Source of the DNA: Mycobacterium sp. 4858
GTDB taxonomy: Bacteria > Actinomycetota > Actinomycetes > Mycobacteriales > Mycobacteriaceae
Direction: 5' to 3'
Length of the DNA stretch: 64,000 nt
NCBI RefSeq assembly: GCF_900240975.1
Contig: NZ_LT968776.1
Location: 2,407,891-2,471,890, forward strand
The notes beneath the pieces were generated by a model that worked only from the letters and a program-made list of their open reading frames with translations, was not told where the DNA came from and did not search any database. Below are positions 36,043 through 44,387 of this stretch, piece after piece. The translations under genes were made by a program, and so were the position numbers. The number at the start of each line of letters is the position of its first letter. The stretch's first letter is position 1.

Positions 36043-37260
36043 TTAGAAGAAGAACCCGGCGTGCGGGGCGTCCGGCACCGCGAACAGCCGATCGGCCACG
36101 GCAAGCACCGACGGGTCATCGGTGTTGGCCAGTCCGGCGGCGGCCAGGTCGCGCCACGTCGCGCCGCCGAGCAGGACCGCGGCCAGCCCCTCGACGTCGA
36201 CCTCGACATCCGCTCGTCGCCCGGTTGGTTCGGCACCGCTGCCGGCGACCGTGAATCGAGCCGAATTGCGCGGCAGCAAGGCGTCATCGACCGCGATGGT
36301 GACGGTGCCGTCGCCGGCGTAGCGGCGTGCGGCCAGCGCCCGCGGCACGTCGATGACCCGCAACCACGTTTCGTCGCGTACCGCGGTCACCCGCGCCGCC
36401 CGCCGATCGGCCAGCAACCAGGGCAGCGGGTCGTCCATCGGCAACATCCAAAACACCACGCGGTCAATGAGATCCAGACCCAGCAGGAATCGCAGCAGCC
36501 CGAGATAGGCGTCCGTGGTGGGCGCGAAGAAGTCCTCCACCGCGATCGCCCGCTGGTCGCTGACGAACCACCTTTCGGTGTCGACGGGGCGGTAGCGGGC
36601 GAAGCCCGATTCGGACCCCGGCTCGCCGTGCACCGCGAAATACACAGGGCCAGGGCTGTGTTCGGTGCGCAGACGCAGGCTCTGCCACCACAGGTCCCGG
36701 CGGTCGATAGTCCCCGGACGAGACGGACGATGCTCTGAATAGATGCGGGGCAACAGCTCCCAGCCTTGCGCGGCGTCGATCAGCCGCACCGGGCCGCCGG
36801 ACCCGACGTCGCGACGCAGTGCGGCCCGCGCGGTATGCACCTCCACCGTCTGCGATGAACTGGCGACTCCGTAGCCGTACCGGCCATAGATCGTGGCCTC
36901 CGATGCCCGCAACGACGCGACCACCTCACCGCGGTCGGCGATGTCGCGCAACTGATGACCGATCAGTTCGGTGGCGACGCCCCGCCGGGTGAACGACGGC
37001 AGCACCCCGATGTGGGTGACGGCGGCGTGGCCCACCGTCGTCCCGCCGGGAAGCGTCATTCGACTCGTCACGGCGTCCGCGGTGCCCACGAGCTGGTCGG
37101 CGACGAACGCCCCGACGGTACGGCCGGGCTCGAGCAGTTTGGCGATCCGCCCGGGCGGCAGGTCCGGCAGTGGCGGGAAGCCGATCATCGCGACGCGGAA
37201 CACGTTGGCGGCGGCGAGCAGATCCTCCTCGCTGTCGAGCACCCGGATCTCGATGGTCAT
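36043..37260 (-). CDS. eis: Eis-type GNAT N-acetyltransferase
   Basis: A 405-residue protein of the enhanced-intracellular-survival family, which acetylates amines (aminoglycosides, host and bacterial proteins) with acetyl-CoA. It has the GNAT fold with the acetyl-CoA region VTHIGVLPSFTRRGVATELI, then SEATIYGRYGYGVASSS (Eis core tyrosine) and the sterol-carrier-like C-terminal domain (about 290-405). The C-terminus ends in ...HAGFFF, matching the terminal-Phe carboxylate chemistry of Eis. It lies downstream of an acyl-CoA dehydrogenase and a TetR gene, likely one operon; other Eis paralogues may exist in the genome. Confidence 0.85.
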   Translation of the reverse strand: MTIEIRVLDSEEDLLAAANVFRVAMIGFPPLPDLPPGRIAKLLEPGRTVGAFVADQLVGTADAVTSRMTLPGGTTVGHAAVTHIGVLPSFTRRGVATELIGHQLRDIADRGEVVASLRASEATIYGRYGYGVASSSQTVEVHTARAALRRDVGSGGPVRLIDAAQGWELLPRIYSEHRPSRPGTIDRRDLWWQSLRLRTEHSPGPVYFAVHGEPGSESGFARYRPVDTERWFVSDQRAIAVEDFFAPTTDAYLGLLRFLLGLDLIDRVVFWMLPMDDPLPWLLADRRAARVTAVRDETWLRVIDVPRALAARRYAGDGTVTIAVDDALLPRNSARFTVAGSGAEPTGRRADVEVDVEGLAAVLLGGATWRDLAAAGLANTDDPSVLAVADRLFAVPDAPHAGFFF

Positions 37261-37311
37261 CCGGCCATCATCTCTGGTGCCCGCCGGCGCGTGGACCGCG
37301 GGATGCGGCCG

Positions 37312-38523
37312 CTAACGAATCTGCAAGCCGGTCAACGCCCGGGAGATCACCAGCCGCTGGATCTCGCTGGTCCCCTCGAAGATGGTGAAGATCTTGGCGT
37401 CGCGGTGCATTCGCTCTACGGGATAGTCGCGGGTGTAGCCGTTGCCGCCCAGGATCTGGATCGCCTCGTCGGTGACGTAGACGGCCGTCTCGCTGGCCAC
37501 CAGTTTGGCCATCGACCCCTCCGCCGCGTCGAAGGACTGGTTGTTGCGGGCCATCCATCCGGCCCGCCACACCAACAGGCGGGCGGCGTCGATGCGGCTT
37601 CTCATGTCCGCCAGCTTGAACGCCACCGCCTGGAATTCGCCGATCTTGCGGCCGAATTGCTCACGCTGGCAGGCATAGTCGAGGGCGTACTCGTAGGCGG
37701 CCCGGGCGACACCGACCGCCATCGCGCCGACCGTGGGGCGGGTGCGCTCGAAGGTCTTCATCGCCGCCTGACTGCGCGCCGACGCGCCCGACTTGACGCG
37801 GGCGATCCGCGCCTCGAACTTCTCGCGGCCGCCCAGGATGTGGTCCTCGGGCAGGCGGACGTTGTCCAGCATCACCTCCGCGGTGTGGGACGCCCGAATT
37901 CCGTGCTTCTTGAACTTCTGGCCCTGCGCCAGCCCGCTGACACCCGCCGGGACGACGAACGTGGCCTGCCCCCGGGTCCCCAGCTCGGGATAGACCGACG
38001 CCACGACGATGTGCACGTTGGCGATGCCGCCGTTGGTCGCCCACGTCTTGGTGCCGTTGAGCACCCATTCCCCGGTGGCCTCGTCGTAGCGCGCCCGGGT
38101 ACGGATCGCGCCGACGTCGGACCCGGCGTCGGGCTCGGATGAGCAGAACGCGCCCAGCTTGGGCTCGTCCGCCGTACCGAACATCTCGGGCAGCCAGCGA
38201 CCCAGCTGTTCGGGAGTTCCATTGCCCGCCAAGGCCGCAGCGGCCAGCCCGGTGCCCATGATGGACAGCGCGATGCCCGCATCGCCCCAGAACATCTCCT
38301 CGAACGCGGTCAGCATGCCCAGGCCCGTGGGCTCGGCCGCCTGCTGCGCGAAGAAGTCGGGGGAGTACAGGCCCACCTTCGCGGCCTCCTGGATCACCGG
38401 CCACGGGGTTTCCTCCCGTTCGTCCCATTCGGACGCGGCGGGCCGGATGACGTCGGCGGCGAACTTGTGCACCCAGTCGCGCACCTCGATCACGTCGTCC
38501 GTCAGTTGCAGCGAGAAAGTCAC
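37312..38523 (-). CDS. Acyl-CoA dehydrogenase
   Basis: A 403-residue FAD enzyme that introduces the alpha,beta double bond of acyl-CoA. Motifs are GAFCSSEPDAGSDVGAIRTR, WVLNGTKTWATNGG, REQFGRKIGEFQAVAFKLAD, ILGGNGYTRDYPVERMHRD and the catalytic-base region FTIFEGTSEIQRLVI. The GTG start at 38523 is four bases after the TetR stop, so the two are coupled. Chain specificity is not predictable. Confidence 0.92.
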   Translation of the reverse strand: MTFSLQLTDDVIEVRDWVHKFAADVIRPAASEWDEREETPWPVIQEAAKVGLYSPDFFAQQAAEPTGLGMLTAFEEMFWGDAGIALSIMGTGLAAAALAGNGTPEQLGRWLPEMFGTADEPKLGAFCSSEPDAGSDVGAIRTRARYDEATGEWVLNGTKTWATNGGIANVHIVVASVYPELGTRGQATFVVPAGVSGLAQGQKFKKHGIRASHTAEVMLDNVRLPEDHILGGREKFEARIARVKSGASARSQAAMKTFERTRPTVGAMAVGVARAAYEYALDYACQREQFGRKIGEFQAVAFKLADMRSRIDAARLLVWRAGWMARNNQSFDAAEGSMAKLVASETAVYVTDEAIQILGGNGYTRDYPVERMHRDAKIFTIFEGTSEIQRLVISRALTGLQIR

Positions 38524-38527
38524 GGCT

Positions 38528-39163
38528 TCACTCCTGAGATGGTTTGTCGTTCAACGGTTTTTTGGGGGTTCCGTATTGGGCGAGGACGCTGACGGTCTGG
38601 CTGACCCACGCCTCGAAGTAGCGCTCCTCGTCGATGTTGCCGGGCAGCCGGCCGGTCAGCGCCTGCAGCGTCGCGGCGTAGGACAACGACCCGATCGCGA
38701 CCGCGGCGGCCGCCTCCGGGTCGGGGATGCGGGTACGGCCGGCGCGATTCGACGCGGCGAGCTCGTCGGCGAACCGCTGGTAGGCGTTGTCGGTGATGAC
38801 CTGCCAGGTCTTCTCGTCCAGGTCACCGAGCTCGTCGGGTTCCCGCAGCATGACCTTGAGCAGGTCCTCGCTCTGCTTGAGGTTGCTCCAGATCAGCTGG
38901 CCGGCGGTGCGCACGGCCTGTTCGACACTGCCCGGCTGCCCGGCGTCGTATTGCTCGCGCGCCGCCACGATCCTGTCGATCCGGTACGCGACGGCGGCCT
39001 CGAGCAGTTCGCGTTTGGAGCCGAAGTGCTTGTACAACGCGCCCGATCCGGGTGCCAGGCCCGATGCCCGCTGGATGTCGGCCACCGACGTCGCCGCGTA
39101 GCCCTTGTCAGCGAAGAGCCTGAGCGCCGCGGCCAGCAGGCGATCGCGTCCGGAGGCGAGCAT
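38528..39163 (-). CDS. TetR-family regulator
   Basis: A 211-residue regulator: HTH KGYAATSVADIQRASGLAPG followed by SGALYKHFGSKRELLEAAV, then a helical ligand domain. It heads an operon with acyl-CoA dehydrogenase and eis. I took the ATG at 39163, since a 22-bp palindrome ends exactly one base before it; an ATG at 39190 is a second option. No Shine-Dalgarno precedes 39163, so a leaderless mRNA is possible. Confidence 0.85.
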   Translation of the reverse strand: MLASGRDRLLAAALRLFADKGYAATSVADIQRASGLAPGSGALYKHFGSKRELLEAAVAYRIDRIVAAREQYDAGQPGSVEQAVRTAGQLIWSNLKQSEDLLKVMLREPDELGDLDEKTWQVITDNAYQRFADELAASNRAGRTRIPDPEAAAAVAIGSLSYAATLQALTGRLPGNIDEERYFEAWVSQTVSVLAQYGTPKKPLNDKPSQE

Positions 39164-39185
39164 GGTGAGAGAGTACTCACTCACC
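39164..39185. promoter_or_regulatory. Palindromic TetR operator at the tetR start
   Basis: GGTGAG-A-GAGTACTC-A-CTCACC is a 22-bp dyad with 20 of 22 positions symmetrical, abutting the tetR ATG on its 5' side. Its position and form are those of an autoregulatory TetR operator that would control the tetR-acyl-CoA dehydrogenase-eis operon. Confidence 0.65.
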
Positions 39186-39366
39186 GCCATTCGGCCAAAT
39201 TGTCGCGGTCGGCGGGACGCGAGTTCAATGAGGGGCGCTAGATTCTCTGCGAAACGCCACGGCGCCAGGACGCGGCGACTCGGTATCGGTGTGAGGGTGG
39301 TGGTCGAGGAGTCGGCGCGTCGCCGGCCCGGTGCCACGAACCGCACAAGAGGAGCGTGACAGTCGC

Positions 39367-40719
39367 GTGTTACCGCACGTACAGCTGCCGATGCGGGTGT
39401 TGTCGCTGCGCACGATCGTTGTCGTGGCCGCGCTGTCGGTCATCACCCTCGTCGTCCTGTTGGGCACCTGGGTGTGGGTGGGTGTGACCAACGACCAGTA
39501 CAGCCAGCTCGACCGCCGGCTCGATTCGGTCAGCAGCCTCGGCGACATCAACTCGCTGCTCAACAACGTGGAGCACGCCAGCCCCGACCAGCCCATGCCG
39601 GACGGCAACCTGGTCCGCACCGCTCGCATCGGCGATCAGACGGTTTCGGTGCCCAGCAACATCGTGCTGCCGAAGCTGCCCAACGGGTACGCGAACACCA
39701 CCATCGACGGGGTGCAGTACCGCGTCCGCACCTTCTCCGCCGGCCCCGCCTCGATCGCGCTGGCCGCGCCGCTGGCCGAGGCCCAGCACCGGATCAACGA
39801 GCTGCACCTGCGGGTGCTGCTGATCTGCGCCAGCGTCATCGGGGGCACCGTGGTCGTCGGCTGGGTGATCTCGCTGATCATGGTGAACCCGTTCCTGCTG
39901 CTGGCGCAGCAGGCCCGCGCCATCAACGCCCAGTCCAGCCCCGACGAGGTCCAGGTGCGCGGGGTGCGCGAGGCCGTGGAGATCGCCGAGGCCGTCGAGG
40001 GCATGCTCGCGCGCATCGGTAACGAACAGCAGCGCACCAAGGCCGCGCTCGAGTCGGCTCGCGACTTCGCCGCGGTCGCCTCCCACGAACTGCGCACCCC
40101 GTTGACGGCCATGCGCACCAACCTCGAGGTGTTGTCCACCCTCGACCTGCCCCCGGAGCAGCGCGAGGAGGTCATCGGCGACGTCATCCGCACCCAGAGC
40201 CGCATCGAGGCGACGCTCACGGCGCTGGAGCGGCTGGCGCAGGGCGAGCTGACCACCGTCGACGACTTCGTCCCGTTCGACATCACCGAGCTGTTGGACC
40301 GCGCCGCGCACGATGCGCTGAGGATCTATCCCGACGTGGAGGTGTCGCTGGTGCCCTCGCCGACCGTGCTGATGGTGGGGCTGCCCACGGGGCTGCGGCT
40401 GGTGATCGACAACGCCATCGCCAACGCCGTCAAGCACGGCAACGCCGGCAAGATCCAGCTCACCGTGAGCAGCTCCAGCGAGGGTGTCCAGATCGCGATC
40501 GACGACGACGGAACCGGCGTCCCGGAATCCGAGCGGGCAACGGTGTTCGAGCGCTTCACCCGCGGGTCGACGGCGTCGCGCTCGGGCTCGGGGCTGGGGC
40601 TGGCGTTGGTCGCCCAGCAGGCCGAATTGCACGGCGGCACAGCGGCATTGCAGACCAGCCCGCTGGGTGGCACCCGGCTGCTGCTCAACCTGGCCGGCGA
40701 TGGACGCGGCCCCGGGTAG
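39367..40719 (+). CDS. PrrB-like sensor histidine kinase, orphan
   Basis: A 450-residue membrane kinase closely resembling PrrB of M. tuberculosis (446 residues): two membrane segments (about 20-40 and 150-175) flanking an extracytoplasmic sensor (SNIVLPKLPNGYANTTIDGV), a HAMP linker, the phosphoacceptor box ASHELRTPLTAMRTNLEVL, the N-box NAIANAVKHGN, and the G boxes DDDGTGVPE and SGSGLGLALV. I set the start at GTG 39367, giving an N-terminus of PrrB length; an ATG at 39391 is possible. There is no response regulator on either side: a TetR gene precedes and a PE gene follows. Confidence 0.88.
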   Translation: MLPHVQLPMRVLSLRTIVVVAALSVITLVVLLGTWVWVGVTNDQYSQLDRRLDSVSSLGDINSLLNNVEHASPDQPMPDGNLVRTARIGDQTVSVPSNIVLPKLPNGYANTTIDGVQYRVRTFSAGPASIALAAPLAEAQHRINELHLRVLLICASVIGGTVVVGWVISLIMVNPFLLLAQQARAINAQSSPDEVQVRGVREAVEIAEAVEGMLARIGNEQQRTKAALESARDFAAVASHELRTPLTAMRTNLEVLSTLDLPPEQREEVIGDVIRTQSRIEATLTALERLAQGELTTVDDFVPFDITELLDRAAHDALRIYPDVEVSLVPSPTVLMVGLPTGLRLVIDNAIANAVKHGNAGKIQLTVSSSSEGVQIAIDDDGTGVPESERATVFERFTRGSTASRSGSGLGLALVAQQAELHGGTAALQTSPLGGTRLLLNLAGDGRGPG

Positions 40720-41056
40720 ATTTCGCCCGCTATTAACGCACCGGAAAATCGGGCCCCTGGGCGCCCAATTCGCCGTGAGTCGGCAAAAATAAGCGCGGCG
40801 TCGATCCGTTGTTCGACGGCGGTTTACGTCCGCCATAACTGCGACGTATTCGCATGAGCTGGTGACCACAGTGTCTGCAGTGGCATAAGAGGTTGTTTGA
40901 CGGATGACTCATAGCGGGAATACCGCCGACCAGAACAAACGCGTAATTTGCCGGTCGGCAGCCCGGGAGGATCGAGTGAATAACACGAACGGTCGGATCG
41001 CACTAGACTGATGCGCCAAGCCCGTCTTTATGACGCTGAGCAATCGGAGGGAAATC
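40720..41056 (+). promoter_or_regulatory. Upstream region of the ESX-2 gene set
   Basis: A 337-base gap before the PE gene, with no protein-coding content. It probably holds the promoter of the ESX-2 set; a -10-like TAGACT lies at about 41006, and GGAGGGA precedes the PE start. In M. tuberculosis eccC2 and eccB2 occupy this side; no trace of them is here. Confidence 0.5.
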
Positions 41057-41374
41057 ATGACGATGTCGATGCAGCCAGAGGCGGTTCTGGCGTCGGCAAG
41101 CGCGGAGTCGGCCATCAGCGCCGAAACGGAATCGGCGGCGTCGGCGGCGGCGCCGGCCCTGCTGGGGGCGATGCCGATGGGCGGCGATCCGGACTCGGCG
41201 ATGTTCGCGGCGGCGCTGAACGCTTGCGGCGCCAGCTATTTGGGGGTGGTGTCCGAGCACGCGGCGCAGCGCGGGCTGTTCGCCGGGGCGCAGGGGCTGG
41301 CCTCGGGCACGACCGTCGCGACGGAAACCGCTCGCCAGGCGGCCCTGCTGACAACCGCGGCCACCAGCCTCTAA
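41057..41374 (+). CDS. PE family protein (PE36-like), ESX-2
   Basis: A 105-residue PE protein: SMQPEAVLASASAESAISAE, then PMGGDPDSAMFAAALNACGA. It is expected to form a heterodimer with the PPE protein encoded next and to be exported by an ESX system. It matches PE36 (Rv3893c) in text and place, first in the gene order PE-PPE-esxD-esxC. The ATG at 41057 follows GGAGGG. Confidence 0.9.
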   Translation: MTMSMQPEAVLASASAESAISAETESAASAAAPALLGAMPMGGDPDSAMFAAALNACGASYLGVVSEHAAQRGLFAGAQGLASGTTVATETARQAALLTTAATSL

Positions 41375-41389
41375 AAGGGGAAGGTACGC

Positions 41390-42577
41390 ATGGCCGATCC
41401 GGGGTGGGCTGCGCGTACACCTGAGGAAAACGATCTACTGCTCAAGGGCGGCGCCGGGGTGGTCACTCACCTGGCCAACGAGGCCGCCTGGATGGCTCTG
41501 GCAGCCACCCACCACGCCTCAGGTATCGCGTCTGCGGTCAACACGGCTACGACATCAGCCAGCTGGCTGGGTGCCGGCTCGGCGGCGTCGGCGGCCAACG
41601 TCACGATGCTCAACGCGTCGCTGCACGGGCTGGCCGGCTGGGTCGACATGAAGGCACCGGTCGTTGCCACCGCGGTCTCCGCGTACCAAATGGCATACGG
41701 CACGATGCGTCCCGCTCCCGAATGCATCGCCAATCGCGATGAGTGGGGGGTCGACAACGGGATCAACCCCCTGGTGCTGGGGGCCCTGACCCCCCGAATC
41801 GTGTCGCTTGATGTCCAGTATTTCGGGGTGATGTGGCCCAACAACTCTGCCGTCGGGGCGAGCTACGGGGCCATCCTGACGTCGCTGAGCGAAAGCCTCG
41901 CGATTGCGCCACCCGTGGCGACCATGGGCGCGTCGCCGGCGGCACCGGCACAGGCGGCCGCCGCGGTGGGCGAGGCGGCCGCCCAGGTCGGGGCCGGTGA
42001 CGGCATGCGCTCGGCCCTGCAGGGGGCGCAGCAGGGCACCTCGAGCGCCGGTCAGGCGGCATCGGGCGGCCAGGACTTCATGAGTCAGGCCGGCTCGTTC
42101 ATGGAGCCGGTGCAGTCGATGATGGGGGCCGTCCCCCAGGCGATGCAGGCGCCCATGCAGATGATGCAGGCGCCCATGCAGATGATGCAGCCGCTGCAAT
42201 CGATGATGGGCATGTTCGCCAATCCGGGCGCCATGGGTGGGGCTGCGCCGGGCGTCTCGGCGGTCTCGGCGACGGAGGTGTCGGCGGTCGGCGCATCGGG
42301 CGGCGGCGGGGCCGCCTCCCTGGGCAGCGCGGGCATGCCCGCGACCAGTTTCACCCGTCCCGTCAGTGCTTTCGAACCGGCCGGCAGCGGACGGCCGGTT
42401 GGGTTGCGGCCGAGCGGGGCGCTGGGCGCCGAGGCCATGCGTCCGCAGACCACGACGGTCGGCGGTGGCACACCGATGGGCGGCATGCCGGTGGGGCATG
42501 GGGCGGGAGGAGAACGCGGATCTCGAGACAAATCCGAACAGCCCGCGACCGTGCGGGTAGTGGACACCAGAGTGTGA
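41390..42577 (+). CDS. PPE family protein (PPE69-like), ESX-2
   Basis: A 395-residue PPE-domain protein close to PPE69 (Rv3892c, 399 residues): DPGWAARTPEENDLLLKGGA, WLGAGSAASAANVTMLNASL, ECIANRDEWGVDNGINPLV. The C-terminal half is Gly/Ala-rich with short MQAPMQMMQ repeats and a conserved tail ATVRVVD. The usual PPE residues near the N-terminus are replaced, as in PPE69. It should pair with the PE protein and be recognised by EspG2. Confidence 0.9.
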   Translation: MADPGWAARTPEENDLLLKGGAGVVTHLANEAAWMALAATHHASGIASAVNTATTSASWLGAGSAASAANVTMLNASLHGLAGWVDMKAPVVATAVSAYQMAYGTMRPAPECIANRDEWGVDNGINPLVLGALTPRIVSLDVQYFGVMWPNNSAVGASYGAILTSLSESLAIAPPVATMGASPAAPAQAAAAVGEAAAQVGAGDGMRSALQGAQQGTSSAGQAASGGQDFMSQAGSFMEPVQSMMGAVPQAMQAPMQMMQAPMQMMQPLQSMMGMFANPGAMGGAAPGVSAVSATEVSAVGASGGGGAASLGSAGMPATSFTRPVSAFEPAGSGRPVGLRPSGALGAEAMRPQTTTVGGGTPMGGMPVGHGAGGERGSRDKSEQPATVRVVDTRV

Positions 42578-42683
42578 AGCCGGCCCGGCCAAGGGTGAAT
42601 CGACAGGTATAAATAGCCGCCATACACTTCGCTCCATGCCCCAGGCATTTACGGGGGGCGGCCAACCGGAGAAGGAGAATTCA

Positions 42684-42998
42684 GTGACAATCAAGGTGAC
42701 ACCGCAAATGCTGCGCGATACGTCCAACGCCATTCAGGCGAACATGGAACACGCAATTGGGATCGGCCAGGGATACGTGGCCAACCAAGAGAACGTGATG
42801 AACCCGTCGACCTGGTCCGGTGACGCGGTGGTCGCGTCGCACGCGACGGCCATCGAGGTCCAAAACGACCTGAACAAGGTGCTGAACGGCGGCACCCGGC
42901 TGGCCGAGGGCCTCAAGCAGGCGGCGGCCCTGATGGAAGGTCACGAGGCGGATTCGTCGCACGCTTTCAGCGCTCTGTTCGGCCACGGCGGATCCTGA
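42684..42998 (+). CDS. esxD: EsxD-like WXG100 protein
   Basis: A 104-residue helical-hairpin protein of the ESAT-6 superfamily: VTPQMLRDTSNAIQANMEHA, TWSGDAVVASHATAIEVQND, then AEGLKQAAALMEGHEADSS. It carries W-S-G at the hairpin turn and is very like M. tuberculosis EsxD (Rv3891c, 107). The GTG at 42684 has AGAAGGAG upstream. It should dimerise with EsxC, encoded next, as an ESX-2 substrate pair. Confidence 0.93.
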   Translation: MTIKVTPQMLRDTSNAIQANMEHAIGIGQGYVANQENVMNPSTWSGDAVVASHATAIEVQNDLNKVLNGGTRLAEGLKQAAALMEGHEADSSHAFSALFGHGGS

Positions 42999-43052
42999 CT
43001 TCCGCCTGCCTCGCTCCTAATTCCACAATCGGTTTTTGAAAGGAAGTTAACA

Positions 43053-43340
43053 ATGTCTGATCCAATTACTTACAACCCCGGAGCCGTGGCAGACTTCGCC
43101 AGCGATGTCGCTTCTCGCGCCGGTCAGTTGCAGGGCATTTTCGATGACACCTCGAACCGGACCAACGCGTTGCAGGAATTCTTCGCCGGCCACGGTGCGT
43201 CGGGCTTCTTCGAGGCGCAGGCGCAGATGCTCTCGGGGTTGCAGGGCCTCATCGACACGATCCGCCAGCACGGCCAGACCACGTCGCACGTGCTCGACGG
43301 CGCGCTGAGCACCGACCAGCACATCGCCGGCTTGTTCTGA
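43053..43340 (+). CDS. esxC: EsxC-like WXG100-superfamily protein
   Basis: A 95-residue protein almost identical in pattern to EsxC (Rv3890c, 95): ITYNPGAVADFASDVASRAG, ALQEFFAGHGASGFFEAQAQ, GLQGLIDTIRQHGQTTSHVL. The turn carries GHGASGFF in place of WxG. It is the presumed heterodimer partner of EsxD. GAAAGGAAG precedes the ATG. Confidence 0.94.
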   Translation: MSDPITYNPGAVADFASDVASRAGQLQGIFDDTSNRTNALQEFFAGHGASGFFEAQAQMLSGLQGLIDTIRQHGQTTSHVLDGALSTDQHIAGLF

Positions 43341-43426
43341 CTCCGCCCGAGGGCCGGTGAAGGTGGGGCAGGCGCGCCCGAGCGTGTGTGCCCCACCTTT
43401 GGTGTCTTGCCACCGAGGAGAGAGAC

Positions 43427-44257
43427 ATGCTGACAACGACGGTCGACGGACTGTGGGTGCTGCAGGCGGTCACCGGGGTGGAGCAGACCTGCCCCGAGCT
43501 CGGCCTGCGCCCGCTACTCCCGCGGCTCGACACGCCTGAGCGGGCACTGCGACACCCGGTGGCGGCCGAGCTGAAGGCCGCCGGCGCCCTCGACGATGCC
43601 GGCCACGTCGACCCGATGATCCGCGAGTGGCTCACTGTGTTGTTGCGGCGCGACTTGGCGCTGCTCGTGACCATCTCGGTCCCCGGGCGCGACGCCACGC
43701 GCGCGTCCATTTGCCGGTTCGCTTCCTGGTGGGTGGTTTTGGAACGCCACGAGGAGCTGGTGCGCCTCTATCCCGCCGGCACCGCCAGCAACGAAACCGG
43801 GGCCAGTGATCTGGTGGTCGGGCAGGTCGAGCGGCTGTGCGGGGTGGCCGAGGTGGCGCCCCTCAAGCCGGTCACCTTGGACACCGAGCACTTGCTCGCC
43901 TCGGTGCGCGACGCCGCCAGCCTGCGGACGTTTCTGCTCAGTCAGAACCTGGACGTCGACCAGCTGCAGATCGTCACGATGGCGGCCGATCCGGCGCGTT
44001 CCGCGCACGCGGCCATCGTGGGGCTGCAGGCCGGGGTGGGACCGGACGAGATGGCGCGCATCGCCGTCGGCGACTCGACCGTCTCCATCATCGACACCCC
44101 GGCGGGCCGCGTCTGCGTGGAGAACGTGATCTCGGGGCAACGGCGCTATCAGATCGTCTCGCCCGGTTCGCGCAGCGACATCAGCGGCGCGGTGCAGCGG
44201 CTCATCCGCCGCCTGCCCGCCGGTGAGGAGTGGTACTCGTATCGTCGGGTGGTCTGA
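43427..44257 (+). CDS. espG2: EspG2, PE/PPE chaperone of ESX-2
   Basis: A 276-residue cytoplasmic chaperone that binds the tip of PPE partners and delivers PE/PPE dimers to the secretion machine. The family text is TVDGLWVLQAVTGVEQTCPE, IREWLTVLLRRDLALLVTIS, and SPGSRSDISGAVQRLIRRLP. Its place after esxC matches Rv3889c. The ATG at 43427 has GAGGAGAGAG upstream. Confidence 0.92.
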   Translation: MLTTTVDGLWVLQAVTGVEQTCPELGLRPLLPRLDTPERALRHPVAAELKAAGALDDAGHVDPMIREWLTVLLRRDLALLVTISVPGRDATRASICRFASWWVVLERHEELVRLYPAGTASNETGASDLVVGQVERLCGVAEVAPLKPVTLDTEHLLASVRDAASLRTFLLSQNLDVDQLQIVTMAADPARSAHAAIVGLQAGVGPDEMARIAVGDSTVSIIDTPAGRVCVENVISGQRRYQIVSPGSRSDISGAVQRLIRRLPAGEEWYSYRRVV

Positions 44258-44387
44258 CCGGAGCCGGATTCTCAACTGACCCAAGATAAGTCGGTTAACC
44301 AATGCCGTGGAATAGCAACCTCTTACGCACTTGAAGGGGTTTGTTGATCGGTAAACGCGGTATCGCCAAGCGTGTTAGCATCGCGAC

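Noticed and set aside
36043..37260. Possibility that the plus-strand frames 36037-38142 encode a protein
   Set aside because: They are antisense to eis and acyl-CoA dehydrogenase, both with clear motifs.
42134..42210. Short repeats (MQAPMQMMQ) in the PPE gene considered as a CRISPR or mobile repeat
   Set aside because: They are in-frame coding repeats of a low-complexity PPE tail, with no spacers or cas genes.
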